The translations under genes were made by a program, and so were the position numbers. The notes under the pieces are model-generated. The model saw only the letters and a list, made by a program, of their open reading frames with translations, had not been told where the DNA came from and did not search any database. Shown here in pieces: positions 1 to 10,223 of a DNA stretch of 64,000 bases. Positions within the stretch are counted from its first letter, which is position 1. Every line of letters starts with the position of its first letter. This stretch comes from Zelopaecilomyces penicillatus (Eukaryota; Ascomycota; Sordariomycetes; Hypocreales; Pseudodiploosporaceae). The stretch is taken from positions 5,084,001-5,148,000 of the forward strand of contig VCCP01000002.1 in NCBI GenBank assembly GCA_005765155.1. The letters run 5' to 3'.

Positions 1-437
1 ACAGCAGACAGCAACCGAGAATACTGCTAAATAAAGAGAATTTGTGACTAGTGAAGCACAGAGATGAATGAAGTCTGCATGCAGTAAATTTTCCTTTCAA
101 GTATTGGGCTATGCTAGGCAGCAAGTTGGGGAAGGTGGCTCTGGTATCGTCAATTTCATGGGCAGTGAATTCTGGATGATATGGAATGACTGACATCATA
201 GAGCGGCGAGAGACTTTGAAAAGGCCAGTTATAGATACAATATACTAAAAATGAAAGAAATGTGGTATTCAATCTCATATATCCTCAACTGTAAACTAAT
301 ACTCATAATGCCGTAACTCTCATAAAAATCCATGTGCTCATCCGTTCAAGGTCTTCCAGCTACCAGAGCTAGACCAATAACTATAATCCTTCCCCTTCGA
401 CAACTCAATCCCATACAGCCCAGTGTGCTTGTCCTCC
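1..437. other. 3' flank of the first P450; no separate gene seen
   Basis: This stretch lies downstream of the minus-strand P450. I see no independent gene. On the minus strand, just past the P450 stop, another frame stays open for about 35 codons down to a stop at 338-340 and has protein-like composition (see findings). The rest is AT-rich flank. Confidence 0.5.
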
Positions 438-1811
438 TCAAGACAGCCTCGGCTTTACCTGAACATAAAAGTCCACTGGCCGCACATTAAACCACCCATC
501 CTGCTCCATCTTATACTCCTCATCCACCACCCCAAAGTCAAACTCCTTAATCATCATCGCCAGCACCGCCACACTCCACTGCCAGGCGTAGTGTTTCCCA
601 ATACACTCTCTTTTACCATTACCGAACCACCGCTTCGCTCCTAGCGGCAAGCTATCAAACGCCTCGCCCATCATTCGCTCAGGTTTAAACGCTAGTGGAT
701 CCTCAAAGACAGCGGGATCGCGGTTCACACCGGCCAGGACGATAATCATGGCTTGGTTGTGCGCGACTTGGTACTTGCCTCCGGCTAAGAGGATGGGGCT
801 AGTGTCGCCTTCTCGGGGGATTGGCTCGATGTTGAACCCTGGTGCGGCGAAGGATAGGCGGAGGGATTCGCGGAAGATACCCTCGATGTATTTGAGTTGC
901 GAGAGGTGTGCGTATGTAAACTCTTCGGAGCCGATGACGGAATCTAGCTCTTGGCGTGCTTTGGTGACGACCTCTGGGTTCTTTTGGAGGAAATTGACAG
1001 CTGCGGTAAGCATACACGGCGCTGTGCTGCTGCCAATAGGCATCGTTACAATCTCATCAATAACTTGTGACTCAGTCAAAGCTTTGCCTGTCTCAGGATC
1101 ACTGATATTCATCATGGCAGCCAACAAATCTTGGCGCTCAGTCGGGTTCTCTTGTCGATATTTAACAATATCAGCAGCCCAGTCTCGCATCGTCTTGATA
1201 GCAGAGTTGAACTTTCGGCCATAAACCAGCGAATTGAGCAGGCTCGGCCTGGTAGGACGTCTCATCGCTTCGCCAGTCGAGTCTTCCATGGCCTTGAGGA
1301 CCGTATGATCCTTGGTAAGCGAGTTCAACCGCTTCCCAAACAATATGTATGTCGTCGCCTCGAGATTCAGCCGATTCAAGTCCGCCAAGGGAGCAATCTT
1401 GTTATTTGCCCCCAGAGCTTTCCAATTCTCAAAAAGCTCTGTAGTCAAGTCACGCATCTCGTTGAAGTGTTCACCCATGGACTGCACACTAAGTTTGGGC
1501 GCGATGATGCGATGGGCAATGCCCCAGCTAGACTCATTATCGTAGGCTGTAAAGAGAGAGTCGTGCACGGCAGCTCGAATCTCGACGATAGGGCCGCCGA
1601 CGTACTTGCGGAACCGCTTCTCGTCACAGAGTTCCTGGGCGAGCGCCACACTAGCTACGAAGACCATGGTGTGTCCGAATACCTTGATCTGGAAGATTTC
1701 TCCATACTTTTCGGCTAGCTTCTTGAGCGAGTCCCAGGTGTTGCTGGGGTTGACATCAAGGACGTTGCCCAAGACGGGCACACCAGGTGGTTGAGGAATT
1801 GGAGTCGACAT
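438..1811 (-). CDS. Stand-alone cytochrome P450 related to the CYP505 heme domain
   Basis: A heme-thiolate monooxygenase of 457 residues in one exon. The start at 1811 is chosen because the proline-rich opening PIPQPPGVPVLGN follows at once, as in CYP505/P450-BM3 heme domains; an in-frame ATG at 1877 would add 22 residues. The K-helix ESLR motif is at residues 315-318 and the heme loop FGNGKRECIG at 396-405, with Cys403 as likely heme ligand. CYP505 enzymes normally carry a fused NADPH-P450 reductase domain; none follows here, so an external reductase would be needed. The I-helix reads MPIGSSTAP around 257-265 in place of the usual A-G-x-D/E-T-T, so the acidic residue of the oxygen-activating pair is missing. 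Substrate is unknown. The frame just after the stop suggests a shifted C-terminal tail. Confidence 0.85.
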   Translation of the reverse strand: MSTPIPQPPGVPVLGNVLDVNPSNTWDSLKKLAEKYGEIFQIKVFGHTMVFVASVALAQELCDEKRFRKYVGGPIVEIRAAVHDSLFTAYDNESSWGIAHRIIAPKLSVQSMGEHFNEMRDLTTELFENWKALGANNKIAPLADLNRLNLEATTYILFGKRLNSLTKDHTVLKAMEDSTGEAMRRPTRPSLLNSLVYGRKFNSAIKTMRDWAADIVKYRQENPTERQDLLAAMMNISDPETGKALTESQVIDEIVTMPIGSSTAPCMLTAAVNFLQKNPEVVTKARQELDSVIGSEEFTYAHLSQLKYIEGIFRESLRLSFAAPGFNIEPIPREGDTSPILLAGGKYQVAHNQAMIIVLAGVNRDPAVFEDPLAFKPERMMGEAFDSLPLGAKRWFGNGKRECIGKHYAWQWSVAVLAMMIKEFDFGVVDEEYKMEQDGWFNVRPVDFYVQVKPRLS

Positions 1812-3472
1812 TGTTGAGTTGTCTGCTGTGAAGTTTTGAGAGATGGCTAATGGGAAAGAGAGGAGGAAGTAGCTCAAAGTTGAAAAGGCAGCTGGGCCTT
1901 ATGGTAAGTTATAGAAATGCCCCATGCATGTGAGAGGCGAGTGAGAACATGGGGGGGAAAGCCTCTAGGCTGGGCCATGCTCTCATCCTGTATGTTCCTT
2001 TTTTCTCCCTTACCATGCGTGCATGCCTCACCACTTTAGCAGCTTTACAGAGCTTCTGATTTGTGTATGGCGTTGGCTGGGAAAAGCCGGTTGCAGGAGG
2101 ACAACTCATCTATGCAGCCACCCCAAGATCTGCAGTGCTACCGTTGCCGACTGACATATGAGAAGAAGGACGTCTTGAACAGAACATCCCCCCAGCAAGA
2201 TCTTGTCGTGTCCATCTCCGCCACAAGCTGTCCCATCTTTTGGAAAAGGCGCTTTGACCTGACCACCAGCTACATCACCGTGTCGTCAGCCCGAAAGCCA
2301 AGCCAAAGCTGTTCATCTGGATCCTCCCGCCCACGTTAACGAAGAAGATGATTTGCCTCTCCAGGTAGGATAGTCCAGCGGGAAGGTCGGTAACATCGCA
2401 AGGCGTGCATTAGCGCCCGGTCAAGAAGAGAGGGGGGCCCGGCATTGAGTGACGATGGCCTGCAGCCCAGCTAGAACGCCTCGAAACTAATCATCTGTCT
2501 TCCTAATGGTCAGTATGCAAAAAAAAAAAAAAAAGCTCCCAAGCGCTCTTCCCCCTCAATTCAAACTGCAACTAATTTACCTGGCCACAGATTTTCAGCT
2601 CGTCTCAGATAAGCTAGCAATATGGTGAGAGCCATACATATAGTGAGCGAACTGGTAGATTTGCAGTTGATGTCACCAGCGCTAGGCCTAGGCCGACCGT
2701 GTTGAACCTGGACGGGTATCGTGTCGATGTAGTTTGATGCAATTGAGGAGCTGAAAGATGCTAGTCGGTGGGCCTCAATCAAAGTGGGTGTTTGATATGC
2801 AGAGATGGGCAAAAGATGGGCACGAATGGGCGAATCTCTGCATCCAGCCAGCCCGATCAATGAATATCTATCTATCTGAGCTGCCATCTTTTGCCTACTC
2901 TCCCCCACCCAACGAAATCTCAAAGGGCGGCGTGGTCTCTTCTCTCTTGTTGCTAGGTAGTTTGATTTCTCTGAGGCCACAGTATTTCACATTGTTGCCT
3001 TGTTCGAGATTGTTTCATCATTCACACATATTTCATGTGATTGGTATTTTCAAGAACAATCTGTCCTGTCCTGACTGGACTCTGACGGCAGCCATGATCG
3101 TACCATGTGGGGTTTTCATCGCTTCGCCCAGCAGAGGCTACCTTACAAGTATATCCACAGCCAATTTAGCACCAAAGGATACATCCCCAAAAAGGCCAGC
3201 ACAGCAGAAACCACACAAGCTGGGCAAGCGAACCCAAATAAAGCCTGCTTAGTCATTCACTTTCCCCCCGAAATTTACACTTGGCCTAATCAACGCGCCT
3301 CCTTAACACGTCTCCCGCAATCGCCAGGCACAGAAATACTGACCGACCTGTTCAAAGTCGCAAAGCCCTATTTAAAGTCCTCGTACTCCGTCCGCATCTC
3401 ATTCGGCATCTTGTATCCTGTGGCAGCAAATTTGAAAACCTTGAAACGAAAACCCCGGCATTACTCGCAGCT
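1812..3472. other. Intergenic region between divergent P450 and DPM3
   Basis: About 1.7 kb serving as upstream region of the P450 (minus) and DPM3 (plus). It holds an A-tract at 2519-2534. Open frames of 92-164 codons here have no recognisable motif and look like chance. I see no RNA gene. Confidence 0.4.
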
Positions 3473-3951
3473 ATGACGCGCGCGCAGCAGACCATCTCCC
3501 TGGGCCTCCTGGTCTCCTCAGTATGGATAACCTCCCCCCCCCCTCCTCTGTCCGCTTGCCTCCTTGGCTAGGACAACGCATACTACATATCTGGTTGCTA
3601 ATCTATCGACTACACAGCTCTACCTTGCTCTCTTCCTCGGGCTGATTCCTCTGCCTGCCCTTGTCCAGGAACATGTTGTCCCCGTGGTACGTCGCAATCA
3701 TTTGCTTCCCCCCTTCCCCCTTCCCCACCATGGCTACCTATAATGTCACCTATGGGCCATTAGAATGCTAACGCTTGCTCTACCTCTAGCTTCCTCTATG
3801 GGGACTCGTCTCTTTCGGAGCAGTTCTCCTTTTCCGTCTCGGTTGGGGCATCCTGACTTTCAACGACGTCCCAGATGCACACAAGGAACTGATGGCAGAG
3901 ATTAACTTGGCTAAGACGGAGCTGAGGAAGCTTGGCGTTGACGTTGACTAA
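3473..3951 (+). CDS. DPM3: Dolichol-phosphate mannosyltransferase subunit 3 (DPM3)
   Basis: A small ER membrane subunit that anchors and stabilises the catalytic Dpm1 subunit of dolichol-phosphate mannose synthase, which supplies mannose for GPI anchors, N-glycans and O-mannosylation. Exons 3473-3520, 3618-3686 and 3790-3951 join in phase 0 to give 92 residues, the normal size for the family. Two hydrophobic segments are visible: LYLALFLGLIPLPALV near residues 17-32 and WGLVSFGAVLLFRLGWGIL near 43-61. A conserved polar tail follows, with FNDVPDAHKELMAEI and then a helical segment rich in Lys and Glu, typical of DPM3. All introns have GT-AG ends (97 and 103 nt). The gene converges on the CENP-O-like gene with 237 bp between stop codons. 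No single reading frame covers it because all exons are short. Confidence 0.85.
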
Positions 3952-4188
3952 AGGACGGCGTAAACGGAGAATCACGTATAAATAATACAGTTATGATGGA
4001 GTTACAAAAAAAGAAGAAGAAGAAGAAAAGCCACGAGAGGAGGAACAGTCCAGCGTTCCTGGTAGTTTAATACCGACAACAGGAGAAAGCCCCTGTGGCC
4101 TTTACTACTTATGAGACAGCTATTAGTACTACAAATGCAGACATGGCTCCCTAATGGCCCTGATGTGTCGCAATGCGCCTCAATTTCA

Positions 4189-6243
4189 TTACTCATCACT
4201 CATGGTGTGGCTTTCCACCTGGTCTCCTACCAATAAAGATACAATTTTAGAAACAGCTGCAACAGGTTCCTCACCATCTTCAACGAGATGTTCAAATAGC
4301 CCCGGTAGTTTGCCAAAATCACCTCGTTGGTCCATATGACGCCCTAGAACAGAATCTCGTCAGTATTCATAAATTCGACCCAGTAATGCAACAAACAGCA
4401 TGGGGTTTTACTCACATTTGCCGGGTATTCCAATCATAACAGCCACTTTGTTTTGTGCCTCACCAGTCCAGTCAAACTCAATTGTCCATTTCAGCAAAAC
4501 AAACGTAGATGTGCTAGCAGGCTCGTCGATTGAAGGAATTCTAAGCTCAAACGACTGCTGGCCCATGAAGCGTAGCAAGTCGGGCTTTGTGCAGGACACC
4601 GCCTTTGGTTCCTCAGACTCTTCCGATTCTTCATCCCGTCGATGCCGTGGTTTCCGCTTCCGTAGCTCCTTGACAGTTTTGAAAACCCCGCCCTTCGGTG
4701 ACAGCTCACGGTCGAGTTGCGTCCAGAGCCCTGCTCGTTGGACGGATGCGCGGTACCATTCTCCCATCGCCCAGGAGAGAATCCCAATGTTGCGCTGCAT
4801 ACTTCTGTTGCAGTCGCCGGCGCAAATTGTGTTGAGGAATGGTCCCAGTTCAGCTTTTGCCGCTGGCTCGAGGGAAGGCACTTTGAGGTCTAGAATACCA
4901 AGATTCAGTGCATTGACAACCATCTCGACCTTGGAAGTAAACAGGCCCGGCTCATCTCGTGACTGAAAGGTAATTATGCGACGCTGTCGAAGAGGTTCAT
5001 CAGGTACTGTCGGTAAGACGGTAACAGTTGATGTAACAGTAAAAGGGTTGAAAAGCTGTAGATATGGAAGCTCATCTTCCGCGCTCATTTTGACGGGATG
5101 GTGTGACTTGATATCCGATACACTATCCTGTTTGTCGGATATGCTAGGCAGTGAAATTGGTTTGCTGAATGGGAGGAGGCCCATTGGATTCAGCGCAACT
5201 TTCACCAGTAACTGGGACTGTGCTGGCAGGCCATCGTCGTCTGAGAGTAATGTATATCTCTGTATCACATCCAGCACTGCATCCTCGTCCGAGGAGCTGA
5301 TGATACGGCCAGAGCTCTGCATTACTCGAATGCGCTCATTCTCCTCATTCGCAATTCGTATATCCTTCTTCAACTTTGCAATTTCTTCGCGCAAAGCTTC
5401 ACGCTCGTCCTTTTTGTTGCCGTTGGGATCAAATGCCGAGACCTTGCGCGCGGGGTTCGCACTTGTATCTAACAGAGGACCTTGCGTCTGGCTCTCCTCG
5501 GTGCTCGTCTGGCTTTGAGAAGCTGCTGCATGCATTGGCCCATATTTCCCATTCTCTCCAAACAGGCGCTTGGAGATAGGCTTCAGAGGTGAGCTCTTCT
5601 TGTGCTTGCCCTTCTCTCTCCACCTGGACGGGCTGCTGTGGATTCCTCGAGGAGGTGTTGAGGAGACTGGGTCGGACACGGCGGGAGGCAGCTCTGGTTC
5701 CGGTCGTGATACGGAGACGCCTGTAACTGGAGACCTTCGTAGTGATCTTCCTACGAAAGGGTTGAACTCATCATCGCCGTCAGGTGCTGGCGGAGGCAGC
5801 GGTCGTGGGTTAGGTTTCGCGGGGGATCTCCGCGGCGCAGCTGCAAGACCACCGCCTACCTGCAGAGAGGATTGCATCGGGCCTGGCATGTCGCTATCCT
5901 GGATTGCTGTCTGATCTTCCTCGCCCTCTTCGGCATCCTGACTCAAGTCGCTTGCCGCAGCGTCGACAGCTGTTGGCGCGGGTCTGATGTCGAGGGCCCT
6001 GTTGGGGGCATTTTTGGTTGTGTTGGGATGCGAGCTTGTCGGCTTCGACGGGGATAAAGAGCGTCTTCTCTCAGCTGTCTCTTGGTGAGATCGCGATATG
6101 CTCGCTGTTGTGGGTGAAGCATAAGAGGGCCGTTTGCGACGGAGCTCTTCCAAAGTTCGGGGGGTCGCGTCATTCTTACTCGTCTCACCAGCTAATGAGT
6201 TTCGAGGCGAAACTCGCCGGCGTTTCGACGCCGGCTCGTCCAT
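4189..6243 (-). CDS. CENP-O/Mcm21-like inner kinetochore protein
   Basis: A probable subunit of the COMA/CCAN inner kinetochore complex, which links centromeric nucleosomes to the outer kinetochore. Exons 6243-4416 and 4343-4189 join through a 72-nt GTGAGT...CTAG intron to give 660 residues. The first 270 residues are disordered, rich in Ser, Pro and basic residues, with a KRRR nuclear-type signal at 7-10. A coiled coil lies at about 276-308 (DEREALREEIAKLKKDI). The C-terminal half holds the folded region, including LPYLQLFNPFTVTSTV, a GPFLNTICAGD stretch and GILSWAMGEWY; the last exon supplies the end of this domain (RGDFGKLPGLFEHLVEDG). The family call rests on memory of fungal CENP-O proteins and on domain order, not on a search. 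It is divergent from the OXLD1-like gene over 807 bp. Confidence 0.7.
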
Positions 6244-7050
6244 GGCTACAAGATGTGTAGCTTTTCAAATTCTCCGCATTATATGTAACGTGCGACGCGA
6301 CACAGTTGTGGAGGACGCTCGCTGACGAGTTGAATGTTGATGAGAACGATGATGATGATGGTGATGATGATGATTCTGGTGTTTGACGGCCCGGCGCGTC
6401 ACGACTGTTGATCGGCTAAGGTGGCCCCACCACATTCGGACGTTGGGCAACTTTGGCATGACACAGTATTGATCCGTGCACAGTGTACTCCGTACGGCCT
6501 GTTTACCTTTGTGCCTGACAGTAAGGCCGATATGCAATTCTTTTCTGATTTAATATGCTTTATGATTTAATAAATCAATTAACTACTTTATCTGACTCCA
6601 GTTGAATCCTCCTGTAACTGAACATCTCAATCTTCAGTGCTACATGATGAGCCATGACTGTTTCAGAGCTCTGAGATGAGATCATTCACGAATTAAGGTT
6701 AGCAGCACATTATGAAGATTACGCTCTATTCTTACACAACAAACAATTATAATGTGATCCTGCACAATCATGAGTTAATAAACAGACCTTTATTCGCATG
6801 AATTTTTATTAGTAAAGAAGCATTCCGAGTCGAAGTTGGCAATGATTATGCAATCGCCGACTCTGACTAATCGTAGCGCGAGGCCCGGCTCAATACACCG
6901 AATTTCGCCCCTCCAATGCTCCGAGGCCGTCCTACGTCACACTCCAAACCCGTCCAAAGATTTGAGTAGTTATGTGCATCACTCTCTCCTTCAGCTCTCC
7001 GTTATCGCGACCACTCCCGCCCACACATACACACACATCCGGCGCACAAA
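6244..7050. other. Divergent promoter region with a GAT microsatellite
   Basis: The 807 bp between the CENP-O-like gene (minus) and the OXLD1-like gene (plus). A (GAT)n-type repeat with interruptions runs at about 6339-6374. The right half is AT-rich until about 6850. A CA-rich run (cacatacacacacatcc) sits just before the plus-strand start. Confidence 0.5.
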
Positions 7051-7734
7051 ATGTCGGCTCCAAGAGCAATAATAAAACCAACACTGCGTCTAGTGCGGCG
7101 ACCCACCGCGACCGCAAAAGTCTGGCGCTGCAGCCGCTGTCTCGCCATTGCTAGCAAACTGCCGAGCGACGAACAATGGCCGCAAAGGACGCCACTGGGT
7201 AGCTACTACGAAAGCCTTTTGCGCCAACCGCTGCCGACTCTATCTTCTCAGACGAAATCTACCCAGAAACCGGAAGAGCCTCCTGCACCATCAACAGAGG
7301 AGAAACTCCGCCTCATATTCGGCTCGCGAACTCTCACCCCTGCGGAAGAGGCAGCACGACAGGCAACGAAACAGTCCCAGTCAACCTACATTGGCGGCAT
7401 TCTTGTACCCCCCCGCCCCGCAGAACCGGATAACTGCTGCATGAGCGGCTGCGTCAATTGCGTGTGGGATCTCTACCGAGAAGAGCTGGAGGAATGGTCC
7501 GCCAAGAACGCCGAGGCACAGGGACAGCTGAAAACAAGAGACGCAGCGGGCATTGAAGCAGACGGTGTACAAACCTTACCTCGGGTAAATGTTGATGTTG
7601 GTGCCAATAAGATTGCCAAAGACATGTGGGATGAAGACGTCTTCCAAAATGTCCCCGTTGGCATCAGAGAGTTTATGAAGCAGGAGAAACGACTAAAGGA
7701 GAAACACGAGCGAGAGCGCACAGCGCCCAGTTGA
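7051..7734 (+). CDS. OXLD1-like mitochondrial protein (oxidoreductase-like domain)
   Basis: A 227-residue intronless protein with the short Oxidored-like domain. The signature is DNCCMSGCVNCVWDLYREEL at about residues 126-145: a CC-x2-GC-x2-C cysteine cluster followed by VWD, typical of the OXLD1 family in fungi and animals. The first 45 residues are basic with Arg and Ser/Thr and no acids (RAIIKPTLRLVRRPTATAK), fitting a mitochondrial targeting sequence. A polar linker and a charged C-terminal helix (MKQEKRLKEKHERER) flank the cysteines. The cellular role of the family is poorly known; the cysteines could bind metal or take part in redox chemistry. The ATG at 7051 has a good context (caaaATGT). 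Confidence 0.8.
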   Translation: MSAPRAIIKPTLRLVRRPTATAKVWRCSRCLAIASKLPSDEQWPQRTPLGSYYESLLRQPLPTLSSQTKSTQKPEEPPAPSTEEKLRLIFGSRTLTPAEEAARQATKQSQSTYIGGILVPPRPAEPDNCCMSGCVNCVWDLYREELEEWSAKNAEAQGQLKTRDAAGIEADGVQTLPRVNVDVGANKIAKDMWDEDVFQNVPVGIREFMKQEKRLKEKHERERTAPS

Positions 7735-8174
7735 ATAGAGCGGAGTTTTTACAACGGAGTGCTCAGAGGGGTGCTAAATTAAGTTGATTTTTTTTTCCCT
7801 TGGGAGGGTCAACAGCAAAGATGAATGTGTACATGATGTTATAATTATTTTTGGATATAGGTAGATTCCTGGTGTTTGGTGGCATTCGGCTGATGGAGTC
7901 TTTTTGTTACAGTTAGAGCCTTGTCTTTAGATACATGGATCTTGTCTAGAGCTTTCTGGGAGAATCAGTGTAATTGTTCACAAAGGCATCACACACACAA
8001 TCGAAACAGCTGATTAGCAAATATAAAGGGGTGGGCAGTAACCCGCGCATGTATTTGGTTTCACGACAAGCAGCTCTATATTATCCTACGTTTTGGTGTG
8101 GTATCTTCATCATTTTTTTTCGATGTTTTTTTTTCGCCTTATTTTACTTCATTTCATCATGGCACTGACGGTGC
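7735..8174. other. Convergent intergenic region
   Basis: This 440 bp lies between the 3' ends of the OXLD1-like gene and XPT1. It is T-rich, with long T runs at about 7788-7797 and 8108-8134 that suit 3' untranslated regions. No gene seen. Confidence 0.5.
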
Positions 8175-9002
8175 TTACTGGCCGTTACCAGACTCTCGGG
8201 CAAGTCTGTCGTGCTCATCAATGTCTATGGCCTCCCAGGGGTAGTTGATCCAGGCGTCCCCAACAGTAGCGGCAGCGGCGTATCGAGTAGCCATCATGTC
8301 CTCGGGCAGCTTGCCCTTCTTGGGCTTGTCCTTGTTCTATTTGAAAAGTCAGTGAGATACTTGTAGAAGGCAAGAAACACATCTATGTTTGTGTGTGGCG
8401 CATCATCACGTACGTGGAGGACAAAGATGCTGAACTGGGTCTTGGGGTGATCGCCACCCAACTTCTGGCGAGCAGCCTCGACATCCTTCTCGAGCTCCTT
8501 GACAGCGTACTCGAGCGTTGTGCGGGTATCGTCAACCTCGTCGACAATCAGGATTCGCTTGCCGATGAGGTTCTCCATCTCGCCGAGGGCGGTCAGGTCC
8601 AGCCACTGAGTGCGGGTAACCTTGGTGCCGGGGATCTCAACCTGAGGGTCTCCACCGAGAGACTCGTAGAGCGAGAGGCCGATGGCCTGGATGGGGATGT
8701 TGGGCGAGTTGGCCTGCTTGAGGAACGATCGCAGGATACGGGCCGGGACGTAACCGCCGCCACCGATGGCGATCATGAGCTGGGGCTGGAAGTCGGCCAG
8801 AAGCTTGACGGCAGCCTCCTTGCACATCTTATGGACCTATAGAGGGGGAGGACCAGTCCGCAGTTAGCAAACAAAACTTGGTGGCTTTTTTTCTTTTTCG
8901 TCACAGGAAGCATGAAAGGCCGTCGGAGAGCATCATCATCACCGCAGCGCCAAGACAGTTCGCACTCACATCATTGTAGGTGACGTAGATTTTCTCAACC
9001 AT
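8175..9002 (-). CDS. XPT1: Xanthine phosphoribosyltransferase
   Basis: A purine-salvage enzyme that joins xanthine (and possibly guanine or hypoxanthine) to PRPP, giving XMP for GMP synthesis; cytosolic. Exons 9002-8970, 8836-8414 and 8336-8175 give 205 residues, the normal size. The start is MVEKIYVTYND, split by a 133-nt intron from VHKMCKEAA. The fold signature is clear: GGGGYVPAR at 36-44 forms the early loop, and ILIVDEVDDTRTT at 106-118 is the PRPP-binding motif of type I phosphoribosyltransferases, here with the acidic pair DEVDD. The C-terminal exon carries NYPWEAIDIDE, also typical. Introns have GTGAGT and GTACGT donors. A single isolated gene; nothing in the neighbours relates to purine metabolism. 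Confidence 0.93.
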
Positions 9003-10223
9003 TTTGGCGGTAGTGTTTAATAATGGAACTTCTAACAAAAACAGAGATGAGGGTATCACGAGAGGAAGAGAGAAGAAAAAAGGAGTAATAGATGCTGACG
9101 CCTACGGGAGCAACACAAGACGTAGTTGCCCAAGAAGAAAGAGGGAAAAAAGGAAGAAGAAGAGAAAACCGGAGCCTCGGCGGAATCTCTACATATAGTG
9201 TGCCTTGACCATTACAATAAAAAAATAATCACTCAAAACACGCGACGTTACGACTAGGTAGGTAGGCTGCTGCTGCTGCTGCTGCTAGGGCAGGCCAACT
9301 TTTTTTTTTTTTTCTCTCATGTCGGTGCTGGCCCGCCATACGGCCGCCCCGCCCTTCCCCCACTCACTGCTGCTGCCTTGCCATTATCCACTGCCTACAG
9401 TGGTGTAGACTGTGGAGTTTAGCCTGTGACAGGCGTGTATTTTCAAGGGACTTGTGCCCTGTGTGCCCCTCCATCCGAAAAAACTACATCATCCATCCGT
9501 TCTGCCCCTCCATCATCCCATCCCGTGAGGAGACGAAGAAAAAAAAAGAGGGTGCCCCTCATTCCGTACTCGGCCGTCGCTCAATAATGGTCTTGAAATG
9601 TGGGGGGTTGTCTGATGATTGTGTTCAGTTTACAGTAATTGTATAAGACAAGCACGTCTATCAACCTACCTACTTACTCAGGTACCTATCTATAGAAACA
9701 GAGAAGTAAGGTAGCGGTAGTAAGTACAACATCATTGGCAGGCTATCGGAAGTCGCCGGGAGGGACCATAAAGAGTCCACGCATTGATGCTGACGCCCTG
9801 TGAGTCTGCGACAGTGCAAAAATACATCTATAGTAGGAGTGGTGTGGGAGCTGCCGAAATACTGTACGAATACGGTAGTGTCTTGACGTTGAAAACGGTG
9901 GGCTGTCATTGGCCTGAAGATGTAATCCGTTTGGATGTAACTGACATTATCTACAAATCATCATTTCACAGGCAGCATTTATTATGGGACAACTGCGGCA
10001 CATGAATGGTTTGATTGTGTTGCATTATGAATTAACTATAGTCTGCAGTGATGTGACATAGAAGAAAGAGTGCCGTCCGGCTAATAACTGTTAGTCTACA
10101 GGGTATTATACTTAAGCCAAAAGAAGTGGTAAATGTACCCGAAATGCGTGTTGATAAAACCATCATCTCAATACTCCCACATCAACTCCATATTTTTATA
10201 GCTCGCATTCTCCAAAAAAGAGC
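9003..10223. other. Intergenic region with a CTG microsatellite
   Basis: About 1.2 kb upstream of XPT1 and downstream of the 383-residue unknown gene. It contains seven perfect GCT units at 9266-9286, a T run at 9300-9313 and purine-rich stretches near 9050-9180. No supported gene. Confidence 0.5.
9266..9286. repeat. (GCT)7 microsatellite
   Basis: Seven uninterrupted GCT units in non-coding DNA about 265 bp upstream of the XPT1 start. Confidence 0.9.

Noticed and set aside
1131..1718. 195-codon plus-strand frame
   Set aside because: It lies antisense to the P450 at 438-1811, whose motifs are certain; the plus-strand protein has no recognisable features.
2758..3252. 164-codon plus-strand frame upstream of DPM3
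   Set aside because: No domain, odd composition, no plausible splice partner; probably chance.
6339..6374. Poly-His stretch in a minus-strand frame (6265-6537)
   Set aside because: It is the translation of a GAT/ATC microsatellite in a promoter, not a protein feature.
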